64,000 nucleotides of DNA, taken from NCBI GenBank assembly GCA_949775045.1, contig OX459100.1, positions 13,696,447-13,760,446 of the forward strand, written 5' to 3'. Position 1 is the stretch's first letter, and every line of letters starts with the position of its first letter. This document shows, piece after piece, positions 13,501-24,736 of the stretch. The translations under genes and the position numbers were made by a program. A model generated the notes under the pieces. The model made no database searches. It worked only from the letters and a program-made list of their open reading frames with translations, and was not told where the DNA came from. Source of the stretch: Metridium senile. Lineage: Eukaryota; Cnidaria; Anthozoa; Actiniaria; Metridiidae.

Positions 13501-16500
13501 TCCAAGACCAAAGAGCATTGTGGGTCTCATTATTTTTGAAATGAAAAATAAATGTACAACACTATTTAATCCCCATAACTAGCTTGTATATTGTTTTGAA
13601 TCGAATGCACTAAGAATATAATAAATAATAATAATTTATTTTATTTTAAACAATATTGCCTGTCCAAAAATTCATTTCGGTCTTGCAATACAGTATTCAG
13701 TGTTCTATGTTTTTTGAATTTATTTAGCTGTATTTAATATATCATTAAAAGTTTTTTTTTACAAATCAGCCTATAATATCACTAGATTGTTCTTAATGTA
13801 TGTTACTGATCTTGTATTTATTGGTGATCTGTTTATATTTTAGCAATCATCTGCTCAGTCATTAACCATTTCTGATGTTTCCAACTCACCAAATGAAATG
13901 CAATGTAAGTATTTCCTCTACTAATTGGCTAGATGACTGTCTGTTTGTTTAAAGATCTGGGTTTTTTTCTCTGTCTATTTGTTTGTTTGTTTAATTGAAT
14001 CTTTGATGTCTGTCTGTCTGTTAAAGTGTTTTTTTTTTAATGCCTGTTTGCTCATTTGATAGAGCGAAAACACTAGAACCATGAAACAAAATCAAATTGT
14101 TAGTGTGTAATAGTTCTTATTTAGCGACTGTTAGTTACTATAAAAGACAAGTAAAGTTGTAATGAGGTATTGTTTCCTTTTGTATTTGATGTTTCTGGTT
14201 GAGTGATACTGACTAAATAGTCACTAAATAAAAACTATTAGTTAGTAACTATTTTGTTTTTATTTCATGGTTCTAGTGTTTTCGCTCTAGTGTTTGATTG
14301 TATGTTTGCCCTTACACTTGAATGTTTGTGTCTTATCTTGTGACTATTTATTTATTAATATTTTTTTATCTGATAGTGCATTAAATATTAATAATAATAT
14401 TGCTGGTCGTCTATATATTTCCCTTTATAAAATTTTGTTTTATCTATACTTTCTTGACTTGAGCTTATATTTTAGTTTACAAACATGTTTTCAAGACTCT
14501 AATAGTATGTATTTATTTTAACCCACAGCAACCAGTGGTCCTCTTATCACAGCCTTACCAGATGAAGATGGTCCTATGTCAAACAGAGGAATGCCACCAC
14601 AAAGACCTGTTATTGTAATACAAGAAAACAAAAAGATAGCAACTGCATCACAACCATTAGTAACCAGCCCAGTATCAACACAAGGTACATATTAACCACA
14701 AGCATCATAATTGAACTATACCATTATTATCAACATTTGTTGGAAAAATATGAACTCAATCTCAGGTTTGAAATTAAGTCATGGACAAATTCAAAGCCTG
14801 AGTATATATTATAAGAGTATCTGATGAAATGGTTATTTGTCCTTTAGCTTTGTGATTTGTAAAGGAGAATGTTACATTTGATCACAAGTCATTTGTACTG
14901 ATGTTCAATGTGATTATAAATACAAACAATTTCTAATGATGGATGTTGGTCTTGTTTCAGGCCAAAGCTTTGGTCGTTCTCCAGCACAAATGCTTTATTC
15001 ATCAGGTTGGTAAACAATGATATGAAAGACTGTGCACATAGGCCATTTTCACAATTGCATTATTTTACTGCCATTACCAGAATTCTTTCCAACTATCCTT
15101 TACTAACCCAAGATTTAATCCATGTAAATAGCTGAACAATAGCATTTTTCATGGTTACGAAAAATAGATATTGCAAAGCCTTGTGGGATGGAAATGTGGA
15201 CAAACTTTGTAAAAAAGTCTTCGATTACAAGGAAAAGAAGATCAATATCAGTCGAAAAACCATAGTTTTTCCATGAATTAGAAACAATAAGACAAAAAAA
15301 AAACATTGTTGCAGCATATTAGTATGTATTTTGGGCTTGGCTTGTCCGCATATCAATCCCATAATGCATCATCATGACATCATCTGTGGAAAACACTATT
15401 GACACTAGTTATTTTACAAAAGAAAGAAAGCAAACCATTCTGGTTTTCTTAGTATATGATGCTATGATACAAATTAATCATTGTACATCTGATAGTATGA
15501 TTATCACAGTATCAATAACTTATTCTTTAGGCTTGCCTAACTACTCCCATCCAACACCATCCCAGCCAGCCTACACTACTGGTGTTGTCACATTTCCAGA
15601 GGACCAACAACCACAGCAGCCTCAAGTCATCCACCCAGCACATATTATGGAACCTGCTAATTACTCTGACCAGCATCAATCACAAGGCCGCAGAGCAGCA
15701 GGACCTATCAAGCAGTTCTCTGAGGAGGAAATCATGGACAGGTAATACACCTATTGCAATGAATGTTGATTATCTGGAAATGGTTGTTGTGAGACCAATA
15801 GGAATCATGGGATTAACCTTAATTATCTGGAAATGGTTGTTGTGAGACCGATAGGAATCATGGGATTAACCTTAATTATCTGGAAATGGTTGTTGTGAGG
15901 CCTATAGGAATCATGGGATTAATGTTGATTATCTGGAAATGGTTGTTGTGAGACCGATAGGAATCATGGGATTAATGTTGATTATCTGGAAATGGTTGTT
16001 GTGAGACCGATAGGAATCATGGGATTAAATGTTGATTATCTGGAAATGGTTGTTGTGAGACCGATAGGAATCATGGGATTAATGTTGATTATCTGGAATC
16101 CAAATAACGCAGGAACCCCAAATCTTGATTTTCCCAAAAACTAAAAAGGCACTTAAATCTCAGACTAAAATCTCAGACTAAAGAAATCAAACCAAAATGT
16201 TGAAGAAACACTTACACCCAACCTACAAAACAACTTTGTTTAATAATGACCTTGTTTGTCAACAGCCGTAACTTCCTGGGCGAGCACATTGACTACATCT
16301 CCTCTAACTTAGATTCTCTACAATCTTTGTTAGCCAATCAACAAACTATGTTTGAAGCTCAGGGTCTAAATGATGTAAGTTTGTTTTAAAAGTATTTATT
16401 TTTGCCTTACAGTGTCATATACTTATACTACAAAAAGGTTGACGGAGTGAACGGTCAATGGCGATTGCACGACATTTTGGTTACGAATAAAACATAACCT

Positions 16501-17785
16501 AGTGTTTTTTCTTGGTTACTTAGCACAGTTTCATCAATGTTAAGGTTTTATTTACTTCGCTTTTTTTTGCCACAAAGCAGGCATAAATAATCAATATCAA
16601 AAACCCACAAATTTTGGTCAGGGATATTTGCAATTTATTCAAAAGTAAGGGCTTTTTTGTCATCATTCCCAAATTCTTTTTGGCTATAATTATATAATTT
16701 CACTCCTAAACGAAACGGTTCCCGATTTTTCATTAAAAGGACTAAATAGAGCTGTGCCACTTGGTCATTGAAAATTGGTTTTGGTCAGGGAAAAGTCAGG
16801 GAATTTTCCTTTTTCATATGAGTGGGAACCCTGGTTCTGATTGGTTTTGTTAATTTCTCATGAATTATTGTTGAGTTGTCTAAGTATGATTGCTTGTTTT
16901 TATAGCTTCTAAATACATCAGAAGTAGCAGGAGGAGGAAGTTCGGGGTATTCTAATATACCATCACAGCAGGTAGCTATACATCTATATAAGGCCTAGTT
17001 CAAACGTCGCATTTTACATGTGTCGAATCTAGTTTTGCTCATTTACATTAGATTCGGCACATGTGAGATGCGACGTTTGACTTAGGCCTTATGTACACGA
17101 ATGTTGTTGGATAAATAAATGGGAACTAGCGAGTAAACTAGTATAGGTTGCGTCTGTGATTGATATAAATGATAGGTAATATAATGAAATTTGTAACGCC
17201 GTAAAAAATATTGACTTAACTTTACTGACGTTTCGAGCTTTAGCCCTTCGTCGGAGTAAAAGACAAATGTTGGGGGTTCCTATACGAATGCTGTTGATGA
17301 TTATAATGATAATGGCATTGGTTAAGATGATGGCGATTAGTAAACGTGATCTAACGATCAATGATGGTGTTGATATGATGATGGTAACGATATAGCAATT
17401 AATGATGGTGGTGATGATGGTAGCGATCTCAAGAATAACAATATATTGTTTGTTTGTTTTATAGGATCTTCTTGATGCTATTGCTGATCGTGCTATGCCA
17501 AGCCCAGCCCTTTCGTCTCAACAAAGTAGGTCCCAGTTCTGTGATAGTCTATTCTGAGGAAGTGTCATTTACTCACAAGTCTGTTTTATTTCAGGTCACG
17601 AGTTAGTCCAATATGGACAAGGAATGGGCAACCCTCAGCGCTCACTTCGTCAACATGACATGTCTAGTCAAGGTTACGGACGCAAAAACATGCCATGGGC
17701 ATCTCAACCTAACGCCCAACCAGACCATTATGAAGAGGGAGACTCACGTAATCACTATGAAGTGCAAGATTTATTCAATGGATAA
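4557..17785 (+). CDS. HSF: Heat shock transcription factor (HSF1-like), 15 exons
   Basis: HSF trimerises on stress and binds TTCnnGAA arrays to switch on chaperone genes. Exons: 4557-4679, 4848-4956, 7682-7806, 9067-9182, 10119-10194, 10545-10606, 12538-12685, 13844-13904, 14529-14684, 14961-15005, 15531-15741, 16266-16374, 16906-16971, 17465-17525, 17595-17785. All introns are GT-AG, the phases chain exactly, and the total is 1659 nt (552 aa). The winged-helix DNA-binding domain spans residues about 17-119 ([29 protein letters not shown]). The HR-A/B coiled coil is at about 125-200 ([35 protein letters not shown]). A Pro/Gln/Ser-rich linker follows. An HR-C-like repressor heptad lies in exon 12, residues about 411-447 ([17 protein letters not shown]). 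The start was chosen because it places the DNA-binding domain close to the N-terminus, as in the family. No terminal poly(A) site was assigned with confidence. Confidence 0.93.
7297..7446. mobile_element. Palindromic MITE, copy 2
   Basis: Same hairpin as at 2495-2638: tagctgttattacagttat at one end, its reverse complement at the other, and the shared core ggttgaagtcgaggctttcggg. It lies in HSF intron 2. Confidence 0.8.
7883..8062. repeat. Two-copy 90-bp tandem duplication
   Basis: Two nearly identical 90-bp units beginning catatatcatgctgaaga, at 7883 and 7973, in HSF intron 3. They differ at a few positions. Confidence 0.85.
8085..8310 (-). mobile_element. tRNA-derived SINE (family A)
   Basis: Read on the minus strand, a tRNA-like head has an A-box-like stretch near 8300-8280 and a clear B box (GGGTTCGATTCC) near 8250. 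A body follows with aaggacgtaaagccagaggcc. This is the usual Pol III promoter layout of SINEs. It lies in HSF intron 3. Confidence 0.6.
8919..8985 (-). mobile_element. Fragment of SINE family B body
   Basis: The stretch tctgctcacatgttcatttt with a following gagg/agaaaacc block matches the body of the SINE at 9300-9552 (tctgctcacatgttgatttt), so it is a truncated copy without the tRNA head. Confidence 0.5.
9300..9552 (-). mobile_element. tRNA-derived SINE (family B)
   Basis: On the minus strand the head reads TGGCCTAGCGGTGAGAGCG (A box) and GGTTTGATTCCCGGC (B box), followed by a body containing the segment shared with 8919-8985. It lies in HSF intron 4. Confidence 0.7.
10630..10963. repeat. 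Degenerate ATC-rich low-complexity DNA
   Basis: Imperfect atcatcacc/atcatcatg repeats flank the 12-bp satellite to the right. A short unique stretch (about 10735-10850) interrupts them. It is intronic and noncoding. Confidence 0.8.
10964..12480. repeat. About 1.5 kb of 12-bp satellite (tatcatcactat) in HSF intron 6
   Basis: More than 100 head-to-tail copies of a 12-mer, tatcatcactat, with variant units where tat becomes tgtcgt or tgtcgtca. The 12-bp period keeps frames open on both strands, which produces long artificial LLSS, YHH and DDNS peptides. The array lies between HSF exon 6 (ends 10606) and exon 7 (starts 12538), so it is intronic. Confidence 0.97.
13064..13330. mobile_element. MITE-like element with about 60-bp inverted ends
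   Basis: Left arm tatacacctaatccaaaaaa and onward through gccgcacagtcctc; right arm is its reverse complement ending ttggattaggtgtata. The interior is AT-rich and noncoding. It lies in HSF intron 7. Confidence 0.75.
14061..14288. mobile_element. MITE-like element with 26-bp inverted ends
   Basis: Begins agagcgaaaacactagaacc and ends ggttctagtgttttcgctct. The interior also has matching actatt/agttac blocks. It lies in HSF intron 8. Confidence 0.7.
15769..16097. repeat. 53-bp minisatellite, about six copies
   Basis: Units starting attatctggaaatggttgtt recur at 15769, 15822, 15875, 15928, 15981, 16035 and (partial) 16088. The first copy starts about 28 bp after the exon 11 donor of HSF, so the array is intronic. 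Confidence 0.92.
16990..17091. mobile_element. Short palindromic MITE
   Basis: About 100-bp hairpin with arms taaggcctagttcaaacgtc and the imperfect inverse gacgtttgacttaggcctta. It lies in HSF intron 13. Confidence 0.65.
17190..17290 (-). repeat. Dispersed repeat end with hammerhead-like core
   Basis: On the minus strand the stretch CCGACGAAGGGCTAAAGCTC followed by GAAACGTCAG resembles a small ribozyme core: a GACGA strand, a short stem GGGCT/AGCTC, then GAAAC. The family is unidentified. See the findings for the limits of this reading. Confidence 0.35.
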
Positions 17786-18413
17786 AAATATGTTTGTAAC
17801 GTAATGTAACACAGACAGCGTGACAAGGATCGAGGCTAATGCTGGTACGGAAGCCAAGAGAGATAAACGTCTACTCACCATCCTCTTCGTAAATGAAAAT
17901 ATCAAATACTTGTGGGAAGGGTTGTGACTACAGCATCTAGTGTTGGGATGAATGTCTGTTCTTACTAAAAAAAGACAAAGTTGTTTTGCAGTGTAAATGT
18001 ACATTATTTTTAAGCTGTTCAAGTGAAGAGGGTGGCAGTACATGCCACGATGATTTGTAAGACATGTTAGACGTGTTGGGTTTTTAGAAATGAAATGAAA
18101 TGGATATTTCAGTTTTTTATCTTTTTCGTTGTTCCTAGAAGTCTGTTTTAAACATTTTAACATAAGTTCGTCAATATGTCAATTGATTTTCGTCGAGATT
18201 GTCTGTGCCTTTTCGCGTGGGTGGTCGTGGAAGTTTGTAAGAAGTCCTGGTATGTCGTCATTGTCGGTTGTCTGGTCTTGATGTGTAAAAAAGCCATTTT
18301 ATGTCCACTGAACACCTCATTTAATATAAACTGTAGAAATATCAATATTTTAGCAACTTAGAATAATATGTAACCAATTAATTGTTTCCATTATGCTTAC
18401 AGGGTTGTACTTA
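17786..18413. other. HSF 3' flank, probably 3' UTR
   Basis: AT-rich DNA following the HSF stop. I see no conserved frame, no clear repeat and no unambiguous poly(A) site. Confidence 0.5.
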
Positions 18414-18611
18414 TCAACAACCGTTTCTTTGACCACACATAACGTAGCCTTCCAGTATAGCACAGGTACTTCGTACAAGGCCATGTTCTTGTGCAGCTAA
18501 TGCTGTTTGTATAAATGACGGTAACTCATTTAGAATTCCTTTACTACCACTTCTAAACTGCTGGCAATTATCACATGAAGTACCAACCCAGAAGGGTAAA
18601 TCAAGCATTGT
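18414..18611 (-). CDS. Candidate 3'-terminal exon of an unidentified gene
   Basis: A minus-strand frame ending at 18414 reads like real protein: a CDNC pair followed by FRSGSKGILNELPSFIQTA, then HGLVRSTCAILEGYVMCGQ and a stop. No ATG of good context precedes it. An in-frame stop lies just upstream, and a plausible acceptor (pyrimidine-rich, gtacaag) sits near 18612, so it would be a last exon. I could not find upstream exons and do not recognise the family. A relic or chance frame remains possible. Confidence 0.3.
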   Translation of the reverse strand, partial: TMLDLPFWVGTSCDNCQQFRSGSKGILNELPSFIQTALAAQEHGLVRSTCAILEGYVMCGQRNGC

Positions 18612-18989
18612 TCTTGTACGATACACAAGTCAAGACCAAAATAAATGCTCCTGTTGTGCTTGTTTTCAACAGAAGTGATTGTAATACAATAACAAGTACC
18701 GAAAAAGCTCACATTTTGTTTATAGTTCTTTAGAAAACAAGATTTCAATATACATTACCAGTAAAAAACGGCATTCATTTCGGTCTTCTTGTTGCTAAAG
18801 ACGCGGCAACGTTTTTTGAAATAGTGAATAGCGTACATGGGTAAGTACTTCATGTGTCATTCACCATAGAAACTAAGTATAACGCAGTCGCTACTGTCTT
18901 TAATCTCTATAAAAATAACGTTCAATAAAATCTTAGTTGTAAGCATTCTTGTATTGTCGTCCTTCTTCCCAACTGAAAGTGACTCGCTG

Positions 18990-19170
18990 CTTTTTGTGGT
19001 CTCACCACAGGCAGCCCAACTAGTATATCTGAGGACCAGTTGGAAAAACGTTTGTTTGTCATGTTTGAGCGTGCGAGTGGGGTTCCTGTGGTATATTTGT
19101 TTAAATGCGCGAGGTGGGATTCCTGTGGCTTTTGCAAAGGGTAGCGTTTACAATTATAAAAGTTTGGCAA
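18990..19170. repeat. Fragment of the 33-kb inverted-repeat element
   Basis: cacaggcagcccaactagta with the following tatctgagga, then a segment with tgtttgagcg and cctgtg, matches the left end of the element at 32982-34360. Confidence 0.5.
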
Positions 19171-19340
19171 GAGTACACACCATATACGTGCATATATAAC
19201 TTCTTATACAGTGCTGATCGGAAATCCAAACAATAATGTAAAGATGCGTGTAAAGCTGTTGAATAGTGGAGTACATGATTTGATGGTGAAATAAGTGTAT
19301 AGATCCCTATGACCCAAGCAGTTTATGATAGAATCTTAGA

Positions 19341-19497
19341 TAGGTAAATTCATTTTTGGACTCGGGAATTCCACGTTTGAATTTCACTCGAAAAATCAAT
19401 ATCGCACTCATCGCTCCGCGGACTCCGCGATTCATGCGATATTGATTTCTGATGAAATTCAACGTGGAATTCCCTCGTCCTCCAATGAATTTACCTA
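19341..19497. mobile_element. Palindromic MITE
   Basis: Arms taggtaaattcatttttgga and the inverse ending tccaatgaatttaccta. The interior palindrome runs through ggaattccacg, with a CG-rich loop (ctccgcggactccgcga). Confidence 0.75.
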
Positions 19498-19499
19498 TA

Positions 19500-20200
19500 A
19501 AACCCTACAATCATTGACAAAAACGTTGGTACGAATGTGACGTGATAAAGTAATTTTAGCACTGCTGAAATTCCACTACTCCCGGCCCCCAACAATGTTG
19601 AGGAGGGAGTCATTGTTTGGTGCTTATGTGGTTGACCTGCATGTTAGACCTGTTAATGCGCTATCATTTCACAACAACATTGATGTGGGGGGAGGGGGGA
19701 TTGTTTATATGAGATGACACAATGAGATAAAATATTAAAATCGTGCCAACTACCTTTGACAATCATATTGTAGGTTGTTGTTTCTAAAACCGATATTTCG
19801 TACGTTCGTTCTTTGTTTGACCATTGAGCTTAATTACATGTTATTGTATTTGTTATCAGGTTTTTCATATATTTCTTTGTTTTTTACTTCCATATATGGA
19901 TGATTATATTATATATGGAAGACCACACGAACAACAATTTTATTAAGGAGAAACCGCAGTGGTATTTTTCAATTTTCAAATAGGGACTTGAAGGTTTTAC
20001 TAATTACACAGATATTTCAGCTTGATCTTTTTGCCAAACACTTTTTTACATGCAATATGTGTTTTCTTACACATCCGATATAATAATAATTTATCAGTAC
20101 ATACTGGTTATGTGATGGTTTCGAGTGAATGTCAACACGAGTCACTTATTTTCTAGTATAGTCACGAGCCTTCAGGAGAGTGTGCATGCAAAGAAAATCC
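19500..20200. other. Intergenic DNA, nothing identified
   Basis: AT-rich with a few weak inverted stretches (for example around the duplicated tatatatgga near 19900). No frame, RNA gene or clear repeat seen. Confidence 0.5.
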
Positions 20201-20413
20201 TAGCCTGCGTAGCAAGCGTTTCTTTTGGAGGGAACGGGAGAAAGTTGTTTTTTTTTGGTTGTTTTGGGATAGCTGTGTTACCGATATGACCGCGCGAAAC
20301 CTAAGACGAGTTTAGGTTTCACGCGGCCATATCGGTAGCACAGCTACCTCAAAACAACCAAAAAAACAACTTCCTTCCGTTCCCCCCAAAAGAAACGCTT
20401 GCTACGCAGGCTA
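20201..20413. mobile_element. Long-armed palindromic MITE
   Basis: Nearly the whole 213 bp folds back: tagcctgcgtagcaagcgtt at the left against aacgcttgctacgcaggcta at the right. A second match covers the central gaccgcgcgaaacc/ggtttcacgcggcc arms. Confidence 0.85.
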
Positions 20414-21840
20414 AGAAAATCCAAGTGACGACTTGGATATTCACGGTATGTCACGAGAAAACATTGTATAGATATGACTAATTCATCCCAAATCATATAA
20501 AAATTTGAGCACACGCAATGTCTCATGGGAAGAGGCTGTTGAATACCCGCCGAATATGCTTTCAGTCAAGCATTCGGATTGGCTGTATTTTATATGATGT
20601 GGGATAAAATAGAATATACTTCAAATTGTACAAATTGGTTTTAATCTTTTTTGCTTAAAATGGTCACAATTTTTATTGAATGTGAACGAGATATACATCA
20701 AGATTGAATACGAAATATCTTAATCTGCGAGAACACTCCAAATGATTTTTGTTTGATCTTAAAAATGTTTATTTTTAAATTTGTTTGTTTGGCCTTGAAG
20801 TCGTTACCCTGTAAAAGGTAAAACACTCTATAAAAAGATGCTCAATAATTTCCGCAAATGTCTGACAATAACAGCAAGTATTCGATTCTACTAGATTAAA
20901 CAAGTCTTTGTTTAAACATAGAAAGCTATTTCCAATTTCCTTATTGAATCAGTGCAGTAAGAAATCGTTTGTCGATTGTTAAAATCATCAATTTAAAGAT
21001 TTTTTTAGTATTTGCTGAATTTGTTTTTTAATTAGAAATGCTAGATTGACTTTAATTTTTCTGGAGTATATTCGTTTAATTTCTTGCAAACCTTCAAAAT
21101 CTAAAATAGAAATAAGTTGTTTTGACGTTTGATAACGGTACATGCTGCTGTGACGTCATTCCTCCAATTCACCATCTAAAAAATTAAAATGAGTGAAAAC
21201 ATCAAGACATTTATTTAGTCTTAATAATTTAAATTCAAGATCAATGTCAAGATCAATCAAGATGACTGAAGTGACGTCATTCCTTCAACAAATTGCATGC
21301 ATGCATGTTTTTAAAGTATATTAGTGACATTTTTTCTCTCACGAATTTTTTGTGCTTTTTCACTACCCCCTAGCTCAATGATATGTCAACGAGATACCTA
21401 CTGATGTCAAATTCGAAAAATTTTTCAATTCGTCATTTCTTTCTCCCGTGAATGTCGAAGGTTTTTTGAACTGCTATCTCGAGGGACAAGTTCTTTACAC
21501 TAACCAAACAACTGAAAAATATATATAGTACTATAGAAATCACTAAAGAGGTACTGAAAATGCTGTTTGAAATCCTGCATGTCTTGTTTCTGTACCATGT
21601 TTCTGTACCACTTGTGGCCAATCACTTTGCTCAAAATTGGTCATGTGGTAAAATATTACCACTTGCCCAAGGCCATATTCTCAACGGATCTTTAACTACT
21701 CTTAAGAAGGGTTAGTCTGTCCGTTTTGATGTAATATTTCAAAAACGAGTGCGAGTGTTTCAATCAAGGTCCGAAGAATGTGTAGAGCATATGTGTGGCG
21801 AAAAACATCAATAAAATGTAAATGCAATCCAAAATTGTAG
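20414..21840. other. Intergenic DNA, nothing identified
   Basis: AT-rich sequence with short homopolymer runs and a gcatgc cluster near 21300. I see no convincing exon or repeat family. Confidence 0.5.
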
Positions 21841-21845
21841 TAAAA

Positions 21846-21916
21846 CCCTCGTTAGCTCAATTGGTAAAGCACTGGACTTCCACTCCGAGGGTCGCAGGTT
21901 CAATACTCAGTAGGTT
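21846..21916 (+). repeat. Degenerate tRNA-like sequence
   Basis: A box TAGCTCAATTGGTAAAGCA and a B-box-like GGTTCAATACT are spaced as in a tRNA. The anticodon loop reads CTTCCAC (TCC, Gly). The acceptor and anticodon stems do not pair well, so it is a tRNA pseudogene or a SINE head rather than a working tRNA. Confidence 0.5.
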
Positions 21917-22248
21917 CAAGGTAAAAATATAAAAAGGTTATAATTAGGTATGTAAGTACAGACAACCATAGATAAAGGAGAAAGAGATAGGTAAAGGAGA
22001 GAAAAGATGGAGGGAGGAGTAGCTAGGAAATCCTAGCTTAAGAAATATTTTTCTATCCAATGAATATGCAAATTAAGAACGCATTCCATCATGCACATGG
22101 GATGAAAATCAGTTCTCAAACGGTTGTGAAGAAACACATGGGTATCACTGGGTTTCCAAACGCATCCACCTGATCAAATCAGACATTTTGGTTGGACAAT
22201 TAGCTCATGAATTATTAATGAGTTTGAGAAGGCTATATGTATTAGATA

Positions 22249-22350
22249 GTTACTGAGGCCGGCAGCAATATTAGATATATTGCAGTCAGCTGAGGGCGCA
22301 GCCCGAAGCTGACTGCAATATATCTAATATTGCTAGCCGGCCGAAGTGAC
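22249..22350. mobile_element. Palindromic MITE
   Basis: Hairpin with arms gcaatattagatatattgca and its inverse around a GC-rich loop (tgagggcgcagcccgaagct), bounded by gttactg/gaagtgac. Confidence 0.75.
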
Positions 22351-22520
22351 TATCGTATATAGTTACTATTCACCACCCTGCCCCATTGTTTTCTCTCTTG
22401 CACAGTAATCGGCGGTTTCTTGTGTTTTTGAATATAATAAAAATAGGCTTACCAAACTTTCACGCTGGGCTGGCAGTGTACTGAAATCGGCGTTTTTAAG
22501 CGTGATTTTGAATAACTTTT

Positions 22521-23050
22521 TATAGTTAGGTCCGATCAACTTCAAATTTTATATGTGAAGAGTACACACCCAAAGAAAATAATTCTTCTTTTCACTTTTA
22601 CAAATGTTACGATTTTTGGCGGGAAAATAACGTCATCAATTTTAGAGGAAAATCTAAAATGAGGGTAATGCAAAATTTTAAAATGCGCATTTGAAAGAAC
22701 TCATTGAGATACGTTCAAAACCGAAGAGATAATAGTCAAAGTCAAATTTAATCTAAAGTTATAATTTTTTGAATGTAAAATAGAAAACATTTCTAAACTT
22801 CAAAAATCATATATTTTGATTAAATTTGACTTTGACTGTTATCTCTTCGGTTTTGAACATATCTCAATGAGTTCTTTCAAATGCGCATTTTAAAATTTTG
22901 CATAACCCTCTATTTCAATTTCCCACTAAAATTGGTGACGTCATTTTCCCGCCAAAAATCGTAACATTTGTAAAAGTGAAAAGAAGAAAATTTTTCTTTT
23001 GGTGTTTACTTTTCACATGTAAAACTTCAAGTTGATCGGACTTAACTATA
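22521..23050. repeat. 530-bp palindrome with about 220-bp arms
   Basis: Left arm from tatagttaggtccgatcaac through cgggaaaataacgtcatca and ctcattgagatacgttc. The right arm is the inverse, ending cttaactata with a few mismatches. Confidence 0.85.
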
Positions 23051-23449
23051 AATCATTTTGTTTTTTACTCGACAAGGGACTGGAACCAATATTATGTTAG
23101 TACTCTGCTGAATGCAAGGCATTGTGGGCACAACTTAAACTTGTCAAGGAAAACTTGTTCATCATCTACACGAGCAAGGAAACCTTGTCAATATAAAATT
23201 GTCAAGGAAATCTTGCTGATCGTCTACACGAGCAATGAAAATTGTCAAGGATACTTGTCAAGGAAAAATTGCTCGTGTCAACGCCGCTTAATTAGTTATA
23301 ATATTATCAGCCAATGAAAATGTAATAATCATTCAATAGCCTGTCCCATTATTGTTCTCTTTGTTGCATAATAATCAGCGGTTTCTTGTCTCTTTGAATA
23401 TAATAACAATAGGCTTACCAAACTCTAATTAGTTATAATTTCATCAATT

Positions 23450-23640
23450 CTATTTAGAGGAATGCTAATGAACTTGATGACATTAAACGTGTTTTTGTTG
23501 CAAGTTTTCCATCGGTTGCCTGGGTAGCATAATGGCTTAAAGCGCGGATACAGCAATGCAGAAGGTCTCGGTTCGAATCCTGGCATTGGTACTCAAAGTC
23601 TTTTTTCACCAAAAATCGCTATCTAGTAAATTATTTAATG
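23450..23640 (+). mobile_element. tRNA-like repeat (family C), copy 1
   Basis: Contains an A-box-like TAGCATAATGG and a perfect B box GGTTCGAATCC in tRNA spacing, flanked by a body containing gcgcggatacagcaatgcag and the tail cgctatctagtaaa. A second copy in the opposite orientation is at 58678-58882. Confidence 0.65.
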
Positions 23641-23880
23641 AATTATAAGTCTGATGATGCTTACTAGAATGGAAATTATTAGTTATACACACTTAACAAA
23701 ACACACTGCAATATGTTTGATATTGCAGAGTGCGAACTGCAATATGTTTGATATTGCAGAGTGCGAACTGCAACATAACTAAATATCTTTGCTTTCAGAC
23801 GCGGGTACTCAGCAATCAGTGATTTAGTGCAGAGAGAGAACAATGGGGTAGGGTGGTGAATAGTAACTATACAGCATTAT

Positions 23881-24061
23881 ACACCTACTTGCAAGAACGT
23901 TGTCATACGAAAAAAGAACATTTGTTGTGTTAGGAATAAATTAAAAGTACAAAAGATGATCACTGAAGCTGAACTCTTTCTTTTATGCTTTTAATTTATT
24001 CCTAACACACTAAATATAAATGTTCTTTTTTCGTATGACAACTTTCTTGCAAGTAGGTGTA
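23881..24061. mobile_element. Palindromic MITE
   Basis: Arms tacacctacttgcaagaacg and the inverse ending ttcttgcaagtaggtgta. The match continues through cgtatgac and taggaataaattaaaag. Confidence 0.75.
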
Positions 24062-24731
24062 AACCTACCTATAAACTATAAACACCTGTAATTTTTGATG
24101 ATTTAAAAATAAATTCTCTGAGCCTTAGTTTAAAAGATATTCAGACAAAACTTTCAAAGAATGTTGCTATTCCATTTGACGAAAAAACTTTGCCTTAAAA
24201 ACGGAGTAATTTTTGAAGTTTGTAGAGTTAAACTTCAGAATTCACAAGCGATAAGCAAGGCAATCATTTTAGAACTAACAGTTTTAATCACCAATACAAA
24301 TTTTAGCGAGCCTCTTTCGAACAAACAAATTAATTGCGACTTTATGCAAATATCGTCTTATCAATTTAAAAATATTTCATTTGTTTTCACCAGTAAATAT
24401 AACTACGAGGTCGGCATCGATACATTGTGCAATTGCACCATTTTTGTTTTACAGCGTCTATTCAAAGATGAAGCACAAGCCTCGTCTGGCCAGAACGTGA
24501 GGTAAACTTGAATGTCATGATATTGTGATAAAAATGTTCGCTTCAGCAACGTCCCTCGAAGGAACGACAAACAATTCAAAAAGAGTTCGCAAATTAAGCA
24601 CGCGTTGAACAAAAATTATTAAGGGGTACGTACCTTGTGCTTAAAGTTTTTATAGAGTGTTTCCACATTTTATGCAGTTTTCGATGGATTACACAATTAT
24701 AGAAAGCTCCCTATCCCGGTCAGGCGAGCAT
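24062..24731. other. Intergenic DNA left of the TTAA element
   Basis: A 114-codon plus-strand frame (24161-24505) has no recognisable domain and ordinary intergenic composition, so I do not call it. Nothing else was seen. Confidence 0.5.
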
Positions 24732-24736
24732 TTAAG

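Larger units (their letters stand above)
22358..23871. mobile_element. Composite inverted-repeat element, about 1.5 kb
   Basis: The ends are inverted: atagttactattcaccaccc at the left and gggtggtgaatagtaactat at the right, with the match running on through ccattgttttctctc. Inside lie the long palindrome at 22521-23050, a direct repeat of the cggtttcttg...aggcttaccaaac block (about 22400 and 23370), and a tRNA-like SINE at about 23450-23640. No coding capacity was seen. Confidence 0.6.

Noticed and set aside
21846..21916. Functional tRNA-Gly(TCC) gene
   Set aside because: Boxes A and B are present, but acceptor and anticodon stems pair poorly and the B box is degenerate.
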